From Streptomyces avicenniae (GTDB taxonomy: Bacteria; Actinomycetota; Actinomycetes; Streptomycetales; Streptomycetaceae): a DNA stretch of 64,000 nt. The position numbers were made by a program, and so were the translations under genes. The notes under the pieces were generated by a model. The model was not told where the DNA came from, did not search any database, and saw nothing but the letters and a program-made list of their open reading frames with translations. Positions 43,867 through 51,648 of this stretch are shown piece after piece. The stretch covers positions 186,001 through 250,000 of the forward strand of contig NZ_JOEK01000011.1 of NCBI RefSeq assembly GCF_000719135.1, read 5' to 3'. The first letter of the stretch is position 1. Every line of letters begins with the position of its first letter.

Positions 43867-44346
43867 GGCCGCCTCCGGGTGCGTGAACGTTTCCTCGTGG
43901 CCGGTGATCGGCCCGATGTCCTTGGCGTAGCAGTGGACCGTCGGCTGGCGCACGTACTTGCCGTACGGCTCGGTGCGGGTGAAGCCCGCGGCGGTGTAGA
44001 GGGCGATGGCCTGGGCGTTCTCCTCGCCGGTGGACAGGCGCAGCCGGGTGTGGCCGAGGCCGAGGGCGACGCGTTCCAGCTCCGTGAGCAGCGCGCGGGC
44101 GACGCCCCGGCGGCGTGCCTCGGCGGCGACGTACATCCGCTTGATCTCGCCGGTGCCCGCCGTGTCGGTGGGCTGGACGGCGCCGCAGGCGACGGCGTGG
44201 CCGTCGAGGAGGGCGACGAGGCAGGTGGCCCGCGGGTGGAGGTGCGAGCGGCCCTCGGCGCCGTAGCGGCGGACGAGTTCGGCGTACGCGCCGGTCAGCA
44301 GGGCGGTCAGCTCGGGGTCGTCCGGCGGGCGTGTCTCGAAGAGCAT
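43855..44346 (-). CDS. GNAT acetyltransferase
   Basis: 163 residues. CGAVQPTDTAGTGEIKRMYVA is followed by AEARRRGVARALLTELERVA (cofactor loop) and RLSTGEENAQAIALYTAAGF. I use ATG 44346 because TATGCT stands 7 nt upstream, giving a leaderless mRNA; ATG 44358 is inside that box. The long upstream Thr-rich extension of the frame is antisense to the PepSY gene and is not real. The 3' end overlaps degV by 12 bp, tail to tail. Confidence 0.85.
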   Translation of the reverse strand: MLFETRPPDDPELTALLTGAYAELVRRYGAEGRSHLHPRATCLVALLDGHAVACGAVQPTDTAGTGEIKRMYVAAEARRRGVARALLTELERVALGLGHTRLRLSTGEENAQAIALYTAAGFTRTEPYGKYVRQPTVHCYAKDIGPITGHEETFTHPEAASPR

Positions 44347-44380
44347 GCGGCCGAGCATAGGACGGCGGGCATGGCGCGAG

Positions 44381-44419
44381 GGCCGTGGGGCGGGGGGGAT
44401 CACCCTCCGCCCCACGGCC
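44381..44419 (-). terminator. Terminator of the PepSY gene
   Basis: A perfect 13-bp stem (GGCCGTGGGGCGG with CCGCCCCACGGCC) with a 13-nt loop, 19 bp downstream of the minus-strand stop at 44438. Confidence 0.75.
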
Positions 44420-44437
44420 CGTGGGGGGTGCCGTGGG

Positions 44438-45274
44438 TCAGTCGTCGTCGCGGTCGTCCTGGTCGTCCTGGTCGTCGCGGTCGTCGTCCCCGTCGTCGTC
44501 ACGGCCGTCGTCGTCGCGGTCGTCCGCGTCGTCGCCGTTGTCGTCGCGGTCGTCACGCCCGTCGTCGTCGCCGTCGTCGTCCACGCGGGCCGTCACGTCG
44601 CCGGTCGCGGCGTCCACGCGTACCTCGTGCTCCCTGCCGTCGTCGCCGCGCAGCTCCAGCTCCCACGCGCCGTCGTCGAACGACGCCTCGCGCAGCGTCG
44701 CCGAGGTCTCGTCCTCGGCGAGGCCGATCGCCGTGGCCGCGTCGGTCGTGCCGTCCTCGGCGAGCGCGCGGGCCTCGGCGAGGTCGTCGTCGTCCCCGTC
44801 GTCGTCGCGGCCGTCGTCGTCCGTGCCGGTCCTGCTGTCGGTGACCTCGGTGCCGTCCTCGGTGACGCGGACGCGGTACCACGTGCCGTCCGTGCCGTAG
44901 ATGTCGATCTCCCAGCCGCGCGCCCGGTCGCGGTTCCGCTCCAGCTCGACGTCGGTGACGACGCCCGCGTGCTCGGCGAGCGCGGTGGCGACGGCCTGCC
45001 GTGCGGCCGAGCCGTCACCGGCCGGGGCGGCGTCGGCCTGCCCGCCGTCGTCCTGCTGCGCGTCGCCCTGGGGGGCGTCGTCCGCCGCGTCGTCACGGCC
45101 CCGGTCGTCCGCGCCGTCGTCGCCACCGATGTTCAGCGCGGACCGCGACCCGTTCGACGCAGCGTTGCGCACCTCGGCGGTGTCGTCCCCGGTGGCCATC
45201 GCGGCCCCCGCGAGACTTCCGCCCGCGATCACGGCGCCCGCGGCGGCGACGGCGATGATGGTGTTGCGCTTCAT
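44438..45274 (-). CDS. Secreted PepSY-domain protein with long Asp-rich tail
   Basis: 278 residues; ATG 45274 has GGGAGGA 7 nt upstream. A Sec signal peptide (MKRNTIIAVAAAGAVIAGGS...AMA) is followed by an acidic linker. Two PepSY repeats come next (AVATALAEHAGVVTDVELER to WYRVRVTEDGTEV; AIGLAEDETSATLREASFDD to EHEVRVDAATGDV). The last 50 residues are almost only Asp, Arg and Gly (DDDGRDD units). PepSY domains occur in protease inhibitors and envelope sensors. It is divergent from a two-component system whose sensor has a similar Asp-rich loop, and is probably its target and partner. Confidence 0.87.
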   Translation of the reverse strand: MKRNTIIAVAAAGAVIAGGSLAGAAMATGDDTAEVRNAASNGSRSALNIGGDDGADDRGRDDAADDAPQGDAQQDDGGQADAAPAGDGSAARQAVATALAEHAGVVTDVELERNRDRARGWEIDIYGTDGTWYRVRVTEDGTEVTDSRTGTDDDGRDDDGDDDDLAEARALAEDGTTDAATAIGLAEDETSATLREASFDDGAWELELRGDDGREHEVRVDAATGDVTARVDDDGDDDGRDDRDDNGDDADDRDDDGRDDDGDDDRDDQDDQDDRDDD

Positions 45275-45335
45275 GTGGGTCCTCCCCGATTCGTCCGGCT
45301 TCCCTGCCGATGGGAAGTACTGTGGCCGACCGACG

Positions 45336-45375
45336 CTGAAGCGGACCTGAAACCACCTGAAGATCTCTTCAGGTG
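45336..45375. promoter_or_regulatory. CTGAA direct repeats plus 22-bp inverted repeat, likely response-regulator site
   Basis: CTGAA occurs at 45336, 45347 and 45357 (11- and 10-bp steps), and TTCAG at 45368. The last two form a perfect 10-bp inverted repeat (45354-45375) around a TC centre, 20 bp before the regulator start. The spacing fits OmpR/PhoB-type dimers bound on one face, with control of both the regulator and the PepSY gene. Confidence 0.65.
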
Positions 45376-45395
45376 TCATTTGCCAAGCTGTGCCC

Positions 45396-46064
45396 ATGCG
45401 CGTGCTGATTGTGGAGGACGAACGCCGCCTGGCCCTGTCCCTGGCCCGGGGGCTCACGGCCGAGGGCTTCGCCGTCGATGTCGTGCACACCGGGACCGAC
45501 GGCCTGCACCAGGCCCGTGAGAACAGCTACGACCTGATCATCCTCGACATCATGCTCCCCGGCATGAACGGTTACCGTGTCTGTGCGGCCCTGCGCGCCG
45601 CCGGGGACGAGACGCCGATCCTCATGCTCACCGCGAAGGACGGCGAGTACGACGAGGCCGAGGGGCTCGACACCGGGGCGGACGACTACCTGACGAAGCC
45701 GTTCTCCTACGTCGTCCTCGTCGCACGCGTCCGGGCCCTGCTGCGCAGGCGCGGCGGCAGGGGCGCGTCGCCCGAGCTGCGCGTCGGCGGGCTCACCGTG
45801 GACCGCGCGACCCGGCGCGTGACCCGGGAGGGGGTCGAAGTGACGTTGACCGCGAAGGAGTTCACCGTGCTGGAGTATCTGGCGAGCCGGGCGGGCGAGG
45901 TCGTCTCCAAGGCGGAGATCCTGGAGCACGGCTGGGACTTCGCCTACGACGGCGACCCCAACATCGTCGAGGTCTACGTCAGCGTCCTGCGCCGCAAGCT
46001 CGGCCCCGGCCTGATCACGACGGTGCGCGGCGCCGGGTACCGGCTGGCGGCGCCCCGTGGGTAG
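45396..46064 (+). CDS. OmpR/PhoB-family response regulator
   Basis: 222 residues. The receiver has the acidic pair VEDE, phospho-acceptor in LIILDIMLPGMNG (Asp51) and YLTKPF. The winged-helix output domain includes LTAKEFTVLEYLASRAGEVVSK, NIVEVYVSVLRRKLG and TTVRGAGYRL. ATG 45396 is used (MRVLIVED); the earlier in-frame ATG would only add two residues. It overlaps the kinase gene by 8 bp. Confidence 0.95.
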   Translation: MRVLIVEDERRLALSLARGLTAEGFAVDVVHTGTDGLHQARENSYDLIILDIMLPGMNGYRVCAALRAAGDETPILMLTAKDGEYDEAEGLDTGADDYLTKPFSYVVLVARVRALLRRRGGRGASPELRVGGLTVDRATRRVTREGVEVTLTAKEFTVLEYLASRAGEVVSKAEILEHGWDFAYDGDPNIVEVYVSVLRRKLGPGLITTVRGAGYRLAAPRG

Positions 46065-47646
46065 CGTCCGGGCGCGCACCGCCCTGGGCGCGACCGCCGT
46101 CGTGGCGCTCGCGCTGTTCGCGGCGGGCCTGCTCATGCTCAGCACCCTCCAGGACAACCTCGGCCACCAGGTCAGCCTTCAGGCCGAGGTCACCGCGCGC
46201 GACGTCGCGGGGCGGCTCGTCACCGACACCGAGATCGGCGATCTCGACCTGGGCATCGACGCGCCGGTGCAGGTCGTGGACCGTGACAGCGGCACGCTGC
46301 TGGCCGCCACCGACGGTCTCGAGTCGATCCGCGGGACCGGCACGGAGCAGGTCGTCGCGCGGCCCGCCGACCCGCCGCCCGCGCAGGACCGCCCGGCCGC
46401 CGACCCGTCGTCCCCTTCCACCCCCGGGGACGACGACGATGACGACGACGGCGGGGACGACGACGGCGACGACGACAACGCGGACGATAGCGGTGACGAC
46501 AGCGGTGACGCCGCCACCGCGGACGGCGGCACGGGCCTGGCGCCAGGCGAGGTCGCCGACGACATCCAGCCGGGCAGCGGCAGCGCCGTCATCGACGGCG
46601 AGTCCCGCGACTACCGGTTCGTCGGCCTCGACCTCACGACCCCGCGCGGCGTGGACGTCGTCGTCTGGGCGGGCGCCCCGCTCAGCCTCGAAGAGGTCGC
46701 GGTGAGCAGCGTCCGCAACTCGATGATCACGGGCTTCCCCTTCGTGCTGGTCGTCGTCGCCGCCGTCACCTGGCTCATGACCCGCCGCGCGTTCCGCCCG
46801 GTCGAGGGCATCCGCCGCGAGATGAACGCCATCACGCACTCGGGCGACCTCAGCCGCCGCGTGCCCCAGCCGTCCGCGCGGGACGAGATCGGCCGCCTCG
46901 CCGAGACGACCAACGAGACGCTGGCCGCGCTCGAAGCCTCGGTCGAGCGGCAGCGCCGCTTCGTCGCCGACGCCTCGCACGAGCTGCGCAGCCCGATCGC
47001 GTCGCTGCGCACGCAGCTCGAAGTGGGGCAGGCCCATCCGGAGCTGCTGGACGTGCCGGGCGCCGTGCAGGACACCGTACGGCTCCAGGCGCTCGCCGCC
47101 GACCTGCTGCTCCTGGCCCGCCTCGACGCGGGGGAGCGTCCGGCCGGGAAGCCCGTGCCGGTCGGGGCGCTCGTCGCCGACGAGGTGGCGCAGCGCCTCG
47201 GCGACCGGCACCCGATCCGGGTGCTCGACCCGGTGGGCGGCGGCGAGGACGAGACGGGGCCCGTCGTGTCGGGGTCGCGCACGCAGCTCGCGCGGGTGCT
47301 CGGCAACCTGCTGGACAACGCGCAGCGGCACGCGGCGAGCGCCGTCCGCGTCGCCGTGCTGCGGCGTGACGGGTACGCCGTCGTCGAGGTGGCGGACGAC
47401 GGGGCGGGCGTCCCTGAGGAGGACAGGGAACGGATCTTCCAGCGCTTCGTGCGCCTGGACGACGCGCGCAGCCGTGACGAGGGCGGCGCCGGTCTCGGCC
47501 TGGCCATCGCCCGCGACGTCGCCGAGCGGCACGGCGGCGGCCTCGACGTGACCACGGCGCCGGAAGGCGGCGCGCTGTTCACCCTGCGCGTGCCGCTGGC
47601 GTCGCCGCGCCAGGAGACCCAGGGCCTCGCCGGCCCGGCGGCCTGA
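46057..47646 (+). CDS. Sensor histidine kinase with Asp-rich extracytoplasmic loop
   Basis: 529 residues, GTG start inside the regulator's last codons. TM1 is about 12-30, TM2 about 222-245; between them lies the sensor with an almost pure acidic run of about 28 residues (DDDDDDD, then DDDGDDDN and SGDDSGD, about 125-153). HAMP follows TM2. HisKA holds FVADASHELRSPIASL (His at about 308), and the ATPase domain has LGNLLDNAQRH, DDGAGVPEEDRERIF and GAGLGLAIARDV. It phosphorylates the 45396 regulator. The loop suggests sensing of divalent or cationic ligands (inference), echoing the tail of the divergent PepSY protein. Confidence 0.93.
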   Translation: MGSVRARTALGATAVVALALFAAGLLMLSTLQDNLGHQVSLQAEVTARDVAGRLVTDTEIGDLDLGIDAPVQVVDRDSGTLLAATDGLESIRGTGTEQVVARPADPPPAQDRPAADPSSPSTPGDDDDDDDGGDDDGDDDNADDSGDDSGDAATADGGTGLAPGEVADDIQPGSGSAVIDGESRDYRFVGLDLTTPRGVDVVVWAGAPLSLEEVAVSSVRNSMITGFPFVLVVVAAVTWLMTRRAFRPVEGIRREMNAITHSGDLSRRVPQPSARDEIGRLAETTNETLAALEASVERQRRFVADASHELRSPIASLRTQLEVGQAHPELLDVPGAVQDTVRLQALAADLLLLARLDAGERPAGKPVPVGALVADEVAQRLGDRHPIRVLDPVGGGEDETGPVVSGSRTQLARVLGNLLDNAQRHAASAVRVAVLRRDGYAVVEVADDGAGVPEEDRERIFQRFVRLDDARSRDEGGAGLGLAIARDVAERHGGGLDVTTAPEGGALFTLRVPLASPRQETQGLAGPAA

Positions 47647-47671
47647 CCACGCCGCCGCGGCGCGGGCGCCG

Positions 47672-48196
47672 TCAGCACCCGGGACGGATCGGCGGGGACG
47701 AGACCAGCGCGACGGCGGCGCTGCGCAGCCGGACCACCCATGCCGGTCCGTCGAGCCCCGTCGTGTACTCGACACAGCACACGCACGGCGGGATCAGCGC
47801 GACGAACGCGTGCTCCGCCTCGGTCTCGGTCTCCGTCTGCCACCATTCGTCCGTCGCCAGGTCGGCGGGAGCACACGTGTCGGCGACGAGTCTCGCGGCC
47901 ATCCGGCGGAGGGCGTGGCGCCGCGCCAGGCCATGATCGGGCAGCTCGATCCCGGCCTCGGTGAGTGCCTGCTCGAAGGCGTCGCGGATGTCATGGACGT
48001 CCGCGTTGCGGGGCAGACCGGCGAGTTCACGCAGCGTCGGGGTGTCCGCCCCGGCCGCGAGTGCCTCGGCGGCGATCATCGGGAGGTCCTCGGGGAGGAT
48101 CTCGTCCGCCCGGTAGCGGCACGCCGCCTCCCCCAGCAGGATCGGGCCATCGGGTGGGAGGGCTTCCGGCTCCGGTGCCGTTCCTTCGAGACGCAT
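47672..48196 (-). CDS. Hypothetical acidic protein
   Basis: 174 residues, family not recognised. The first half is helical and acidic (DEILPEDLPMIAAEALAAG, DVHDIRDAFEQALTEAGIEL); the end has a CVCC motif (LIPPCVCCVEYTTGLDG) that could bind a metal. ATG 48196 follows a GACCCT box by 6 nt. Convergent with the histidine kinase gene (25 bp apart). Confidence 0.65.
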   Translation of the reverse strand: MRLEGTAPEPEALPPDGPILLGEAACRYRADEILPEDLPMIAAEALAAGADTPTLRELAGLPRNADVHDIRDAFEQALTEAGIELPDHGLARRHALRRMAARLVADTCAPADLATDEWWQTETETEAEHAFVALIPPCVCCVEYTTGLDGPAWVVRLRSAAVALVSSPPIRPGC

Positions 48197-48463
48197 GAGG
48201 CCAGGGTCTCAAGCCCCGTTCGAGGCGGGCGACCAAAAAGCGGTTCCCACGGCGCGGTCGGGCTCCCCGAAGGCGCCGACCGCGGTTGGCGCCAAGGCAT
48301 GGACCGCGCCGACGGGCATCCCCTAGCCTGGGCCCTTCGCCTACGTGAGGACCCCGCGCGCATGACGCCGCCCGCTCGCCAGATCTGACATTTCCCGCGC
48401 ATCGGTCGCCGACGTCGCCGTCGGCTCTGTTTCCCATGCCCTCGTCAGGTCTTCAGAGAGCTC

Positions 48464-49024
48464 ATGTCCTCACATCCTCATACCGTGCTGCCCTGGGCGG
48501 TGCGGCGCACCGGCCTGCCCCTGCTCCACCTCCGGTGCGTGGCCTGTTCCTCCGGCCACGCCACCGTCGGCAGCGGCAAGTTCCGCGTCAACGCCAACGG
48601 CAAGCGTCTCGACGTCTGGCTCCTGGTCAACTGCGTCGGCTGCGACCGGACGGGCAAGATCACCGTCCACGACCGTGTCACGGTCCGCTCGCTCCCCGCC
48701 GGTCTCCTGGCCGGATACTCCGGCAACTCACCGTCCCTCGTCGTGGACACCCTTCTCGACCCGTTGATCGCCCGGCGCAGCCGGTTCGCGCTCGACTGGG
48801 ACGGTTGCTGGGAACTCCATGCGCCCCCCGTCCCCGAGAACCCGTGGCCCCTCCAGGTCACGGTCGCCTTCCAGGATCCTGTACCGCTCCGCCCCGAGCG
48901 GCTCATCGCATGGGGCCTGGGCCTCAGCCGTAAGGAGATCGCCGCCCGGGTCAAGATCGACATCCCGCTGAACCGCAGGACGCGACAGGACTTCACCTTC
49001 GTCCTGCTGGGCTCGGCCCGGTAG
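48464..49024 (+). CDS. DUF1062 domain protein
   Basis: 186 residues. Four Cys in the pattern LHLRCVACSS ... LVNCVGCDRTGK suggest a zinc ribbon, with the DUF1062 sequence FRVNANGKRLDVWLLVNCVG between them. The C-terminus LIAWGLGLSRKEIAARVKI looks like a helix-turn-helix, so nucleic-acid binding is possible. A GAGAG site lies before ATG 48464. The 267-bp gap upstream (48197-48463) holds no gene that I can support. Confidence 0.82.
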   Translation: MSSHPHTVLPWAVRRTGLPLLHLRCVACSSGHATVGSGKFRVNANGKRLDVWLLVNCVGCDRTGKITVHDRVTVRSLPAGLLAGYSGNSPSLVVDTLLDPLIARRSRFALDWDGCWELHAPPVPENPWPLQVTVAFQDPVPLRPERLIAWGLGLSRKEIAARVKIDIPLNRRTRQDFTFVLLGSAR

Positions 49025-49051
49025 TTCCGCCCACCGGTACGACGCCCGCCT

Positions 49052-49088
49052 CCGGGGCGGGACGCGGCACGGCCGTGTCCCGCCCCGG
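49052..49088 (+). terminator. Hairpin after the DUF1062 gene
   Basis: CCGGGGCGGGAC and GTCCCGCCCCGG pair perfectly (12 bp) around a 13-nt loop. Confidence 0.7.
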
Positions 49089-49216
49089 TCGGGTCGGGCG
49101 GCCCGACACCGTCACGGCGGCGATTCGCGACGTGCTTCCCGGGGCACGTGGGGGCGTACCGTCGGTGGCGGACGGGTGAGGTGACCGTGCGGCGCGCGGC
49201 GAGCGGAAGGTGTGGG

Positions 49217-50554
49217 GTGTTGGACGACTTCCGGGCGGCCGGGCGGCGTGAGGACATCCTGCGGGCGGCCGTCAGGCGGCGGCTGCTCGACCCGGAGGAC
49301 GCGCTGCTCGCCTGCTTCCTCGACCTCGACGCCGTCGCGGCGACGGTCGGCGCGCTGCACGACGCGTTCGCCTCCGTCGCCGCCCCCGTCCTGCACACCT
49401 TCGCCGCCAAGGCGAACAGCCTGGTGCCCGTCCTCGCCGAGCTGCGGCGCCTCGGCATGGGCTGCGAGGCCGCCAGCCCGGGCGAGCTGGCCCAGGCACT
49501 CGCCGCCGGGTTCGCGCCGGAGCGGATCGTCCTGGACTCCCCGGCGAAGACCCGCGCCGAACTGGCCCACGCGCTGGACCTCGGGATCGCCGTCAACGCC
49601 GACAACTTCCAGGAACTGGACCGCATCGACGCCCTCCTCGCCGCCCGCGCCACCCCCAGCGCCTCACGGATCGGCGTCCGCGTGAACCCGCAGGTCGGCG
49701 GCGGCTCCATCGCCGCCATGAGCACGGCGACCGCCACGTCCAAGTTCGGCGTCGCCCTGCGCGACGAGGGCAACGAGGCGCGGCTCCTGCGCGCGTACCT
49801 CGATCGGCCCTGGCTCACCTGGCTGCACACGCACGTCGGCTCGCAGGGCGTCCCGCTGGAGCGGATCGCGCAGGGCGTCGCCGCCGCCGTCGCGTTCGCC
49901 GACCGGGTCAACGCCGAGGCGGGGCACCGTCGGATCACCGGTATCGACATCGGCGGCGGACTGCCCGTGAACTTCGCCGACGACGCGGTGACCCCGACTT
50001 TCGACGACTATGCCGCCGCCCTGCGGGCCCACGCGCCGCGCCTGTTCGACGGCGGGTACGCGCTCGTCACGGAGTTCGGCCGCTCCGTGGTCGCGAAGAG
50101 CGGCTTCGTCGCCGCCCACGTCGAGTACACGAAGAGCGCGGGCGGACGTCCCATCGCCGTCTGCCACGCGGGCGCGCAGGTCGCCACCCGTACGGTCTTC
50201 GTCCCCGGCACGTGGCCCCTGCGTGTCACCGCGCACGACCCGCGCGGCGTGGCGAAGGGCGGGGAGAAGGTCGTCCAGGACGTCGCGGGCCCCTGTTGTT
50301 TCGCGGGCGATCTGGTCGCCGAGGGGCGCCCGTTGCCACGCCTCGACCCCGGCGACATCGTCGCGCTCCTCGACACGGGCGCGTACGCCTTCTCCACGCC
50401 CTTCCACTACAACAGCCTGCCGGAACCGGCCGTCCACGGCGTGCGCGGGGACGCGGCGGGCGGCCTGCGGTTCGAGACGCTGCGGCCCGCCACGACCGTC
50501 GAGGAGATCCTCGCCCGCGCCGGACACCGGCCGGGCATGGCCGACGGGGTGTAG
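49217..50554 (+). CDS. PLP-dependent fold III decarboxylase-like enzyme (LysA/Y4yA family)
   Basis: About 445 residues. HTFAAKANSLVPVLAEL contains the PLP lysine (consensus Y/F-A-x-K-A-N). WLHTHVGSQG is the phosphate-site His loop, DIGGGLPVNFADD the Gly-rich loop, and VTEFGRSVVAKSGFVAAHVEYTK the C-terminal barrel. GPCCFAGDLVAEGRPLP holds the active-site Cys, and GAYAFSTPFHYNSLPEP the final Tyr motif. It decarboxylates or racemises an amino acid; the Y4yA subgroup is uncharacterised. GTG 49217 has GGAAGG 6 nt upstream; GTGs at 49148, 49181 and 49187 would extend it by 10-23 residues of poorly conserved-looking sequence. Confidence 0.83.
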   Translation: MLDDFRAAGRREDILRAAVRRRLLDPEDALLACFLDLDAVAATVGALHDAFASVAAPVLHTFAAKANSLVPVLAELRRLGMGCEAASPGELAQALAAGFAPERIVLDSPAKTRAELAHALDLGIAVNADNFQELDRIDALLAARATPSASRIGVRVNPQVGGGSIAAMSTATATSKFGVALRDEGNEARLLRAYLDRPWLTWLHTHVGSQGVPLERIAQGVAAAVAFADRVNAEAGHRRITGIDIGGGLPVNFADDAVTPTFDDYAAALRAHAPRLFDGGYALVTEFGRSVVAKSGFVAAHVEYTKSAGGRPIAVCHAGAQVATRTVFVPGTWPLRVTAHDPRGVAKGGEKVVQDVAGPCCFAGDLVAEGRPLPRLDPGDIVALLDTGAYAFSTPFHYNSLPEPAVHGVRGDAAGGLRFETLRPATTVEEILARAGHRPGMADGV

Positions 50555-50566
50555 GGGAGCGGGGTA

Positions 50567-50608
50567 CGACGCCGGTCCGGTCGCGGGGGAGGCGCCGGAC
50601 CGGCGTCG
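50567..50608. terminator. Bidirectional terminator between convergent genes
   Basis: CGACGCCGGTCCGG (50567-50580) pairs perfectly with 50595-50608 around a 14-nt loop, between stops at 50554 and 50652. Confidence 0.8.
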
Positions 50609-50651
50609 CCGGGGGAGGGGCGAGAGCCCCTGGGGACGGGGACGGTGGGTG

Positions 50652-51035
50652 TCAGCAGCGCTTGGTGGAGCCGCCGCCCCCGATGTTCCCGTCGTACATC
50701 CAGCCGTAGATCTGGGTGCCGTCGAGGCGCACGAACGTCCAGGAGTTGCCGGACGAGTTGTACACGAAGCAGTGGAACTGGAACCGGGTGCCCGAGTAGA
50801 CGCGGACCACGGTCGGGCAGTCGCTGCTGGGCCCGGCGCGCAGCGGCGCGGACCCGAGGGAGGCGATGATCTCCGAGGAGTACGCGTCCTTGTTGCTGTG
50901 CTTCGGCTGGGGGCAGGCCGCGGCGGCGGACTCCCCGGCGGTCGCGGCCGTGGCGTGGGGTGCCGTGACGAGGGCGGTGGCGGCGAGTGCCAGCGGCAGG
51001 AGGGCGGCGGCGAGCTTGGCGCGGCGGGACGTCAT
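50652..51035 (-). CDS. Small secreted SH3-like domain protein
   Basis: 127 residues; Sec signal peptide (RRAKLAAALLPLALAATALV ... ATA, cleavage near 31). The mature part looks like a bacterial SH3 domain: PLRAGPSSDCPTVVRVYSG, FQFHCFVYNSSGNSWTFV and GWMYDGNI. Four Cys are spread so that two disulfides are possible. Such domains bind cell wall or pack with secreted partners. ATG 51035 has GAGGAG upstream. Confidence 0.83.
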   Translation of the reverse strand: MTSRRAKLAAALLPLALAATALVTAPHATAATAGESAAAACPQPKHSNKDAYSSEIIASLGSAPLRAGPSSDCPTVVRVYSGTRFQFHCFVYNSSGNSWTFVRLDGTQIYGWMYDGNIGGGGSTKRC

Positions 51036-51166
51036 GGGGCTCCTCGGGAAGGCGCGGCCACGGCGGCTCTCGTGGCTGCCGCCACCCTAGGACGGTCCGA
51101 CCCGGCCAACGCGCCCCAAGGCGTTGCCCGTTGTTGCCGATGAACGGAAACCGGCGGGCCGCACGC

Positions 51167-51197
51167 TTGACCTCAAGAGTGCTTGAGGTCGGAGGGT
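51167..51197 (+). promoter_or_regulatory. SoxR/MerR-type promoter with 19-bp spacer
   Basis: TTGACC (51167-51172), then a 19-bp spacer, then GAGGGT (51192-51197). The spacer carries the dyad CCTCAAG-AGTG-CTTGAGG (51171-51188), which matches the SoxR box core, extended to GACC/GGTC on both sides. The long spacer and central dyad are the hallmark of MerR-family activation by DNA distortion. The ATG at 51204 is only 7 nt after the -10. Confidence 0.85.
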
Positions 51198-51203
51198 GGG
51201 GGC

Positions 51204-51608
51204 ATGAGCACCGACCACACCGACCACACCGAGGACCTCGCCGCCGTCACCGCCGTCGTCGAGACCGTCGAACTCACCCAGCGCGCCAAGGACCCCGAGG
51301 GGTTCCTCGCCCTCTTCCACCCGGACGCCCTGTGGACCACCGCCCACGGCAAGGTCCTCATCGGCCTCGACGCCATCGCCGCGTTCACCCGCGCCGTCCT
51401 CCCCGCCTCGGACTGGGACGGGGAGGTGACGTACGAGGTGGCGCACACGCAGTTCCTGCGGCCCGACGTGGTGGCCGTCAAGGTCCGGCAGGTCTACCGG
51501 GGCGCGGACGGCGACAGCGAGGGCACCCCGCTGTACGTCATGACGCGCGCGGACGACGGGCGTTGGCTGCTCACCGTCTGCCAGAACACCGAGGTCCACG
51601 CCGCCTGA
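51204..51608 (+). CDS. SnoaL-like / SgcJ-family protein
   Basis: 134 residues of the NTF2 fold: DLAAVTAVVETVELTQRAKD, FLALFHPDALWTTAHGKVLIG, GLDAIAAFTRAVLP and VVAVKVRQVYRGADG, ending in WLLTVCQNTEV. SnoaL-like proteins are hydrolases, isomerases or ligand binders. GGAGGG precedes the ATG but is within the promoter -10, so translation is probably leaderless. Induction by redox-active compounds through an unlinked SoxR-like regulator is inferred from the promoter. Confidence 0.85.
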   Translation: MSTDHTDHTEDLAAVTAVVETVELTQRAKDPEGFLALFHPDALWTTAHGKVLIGLDAIAAFTRAVLPASDWDGEVTYEVAHTQFLRPDVVAVKVRQVYRGADGDSEGTPLYVMTRADDGRWLLTVCQNTEVHAA

Positions 51609-51648
51609 CCCGGCCGCCCGCGGCCCGCCGCCCGCCGGGGCGCCGCCG

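Noticed and set aside
44345..45520. 391-codon Val/Arg-rich open frame on the plus strand
   Set aside because: Complement of the Asp-rich PepSY gene (GAC runs read as GTC runs).
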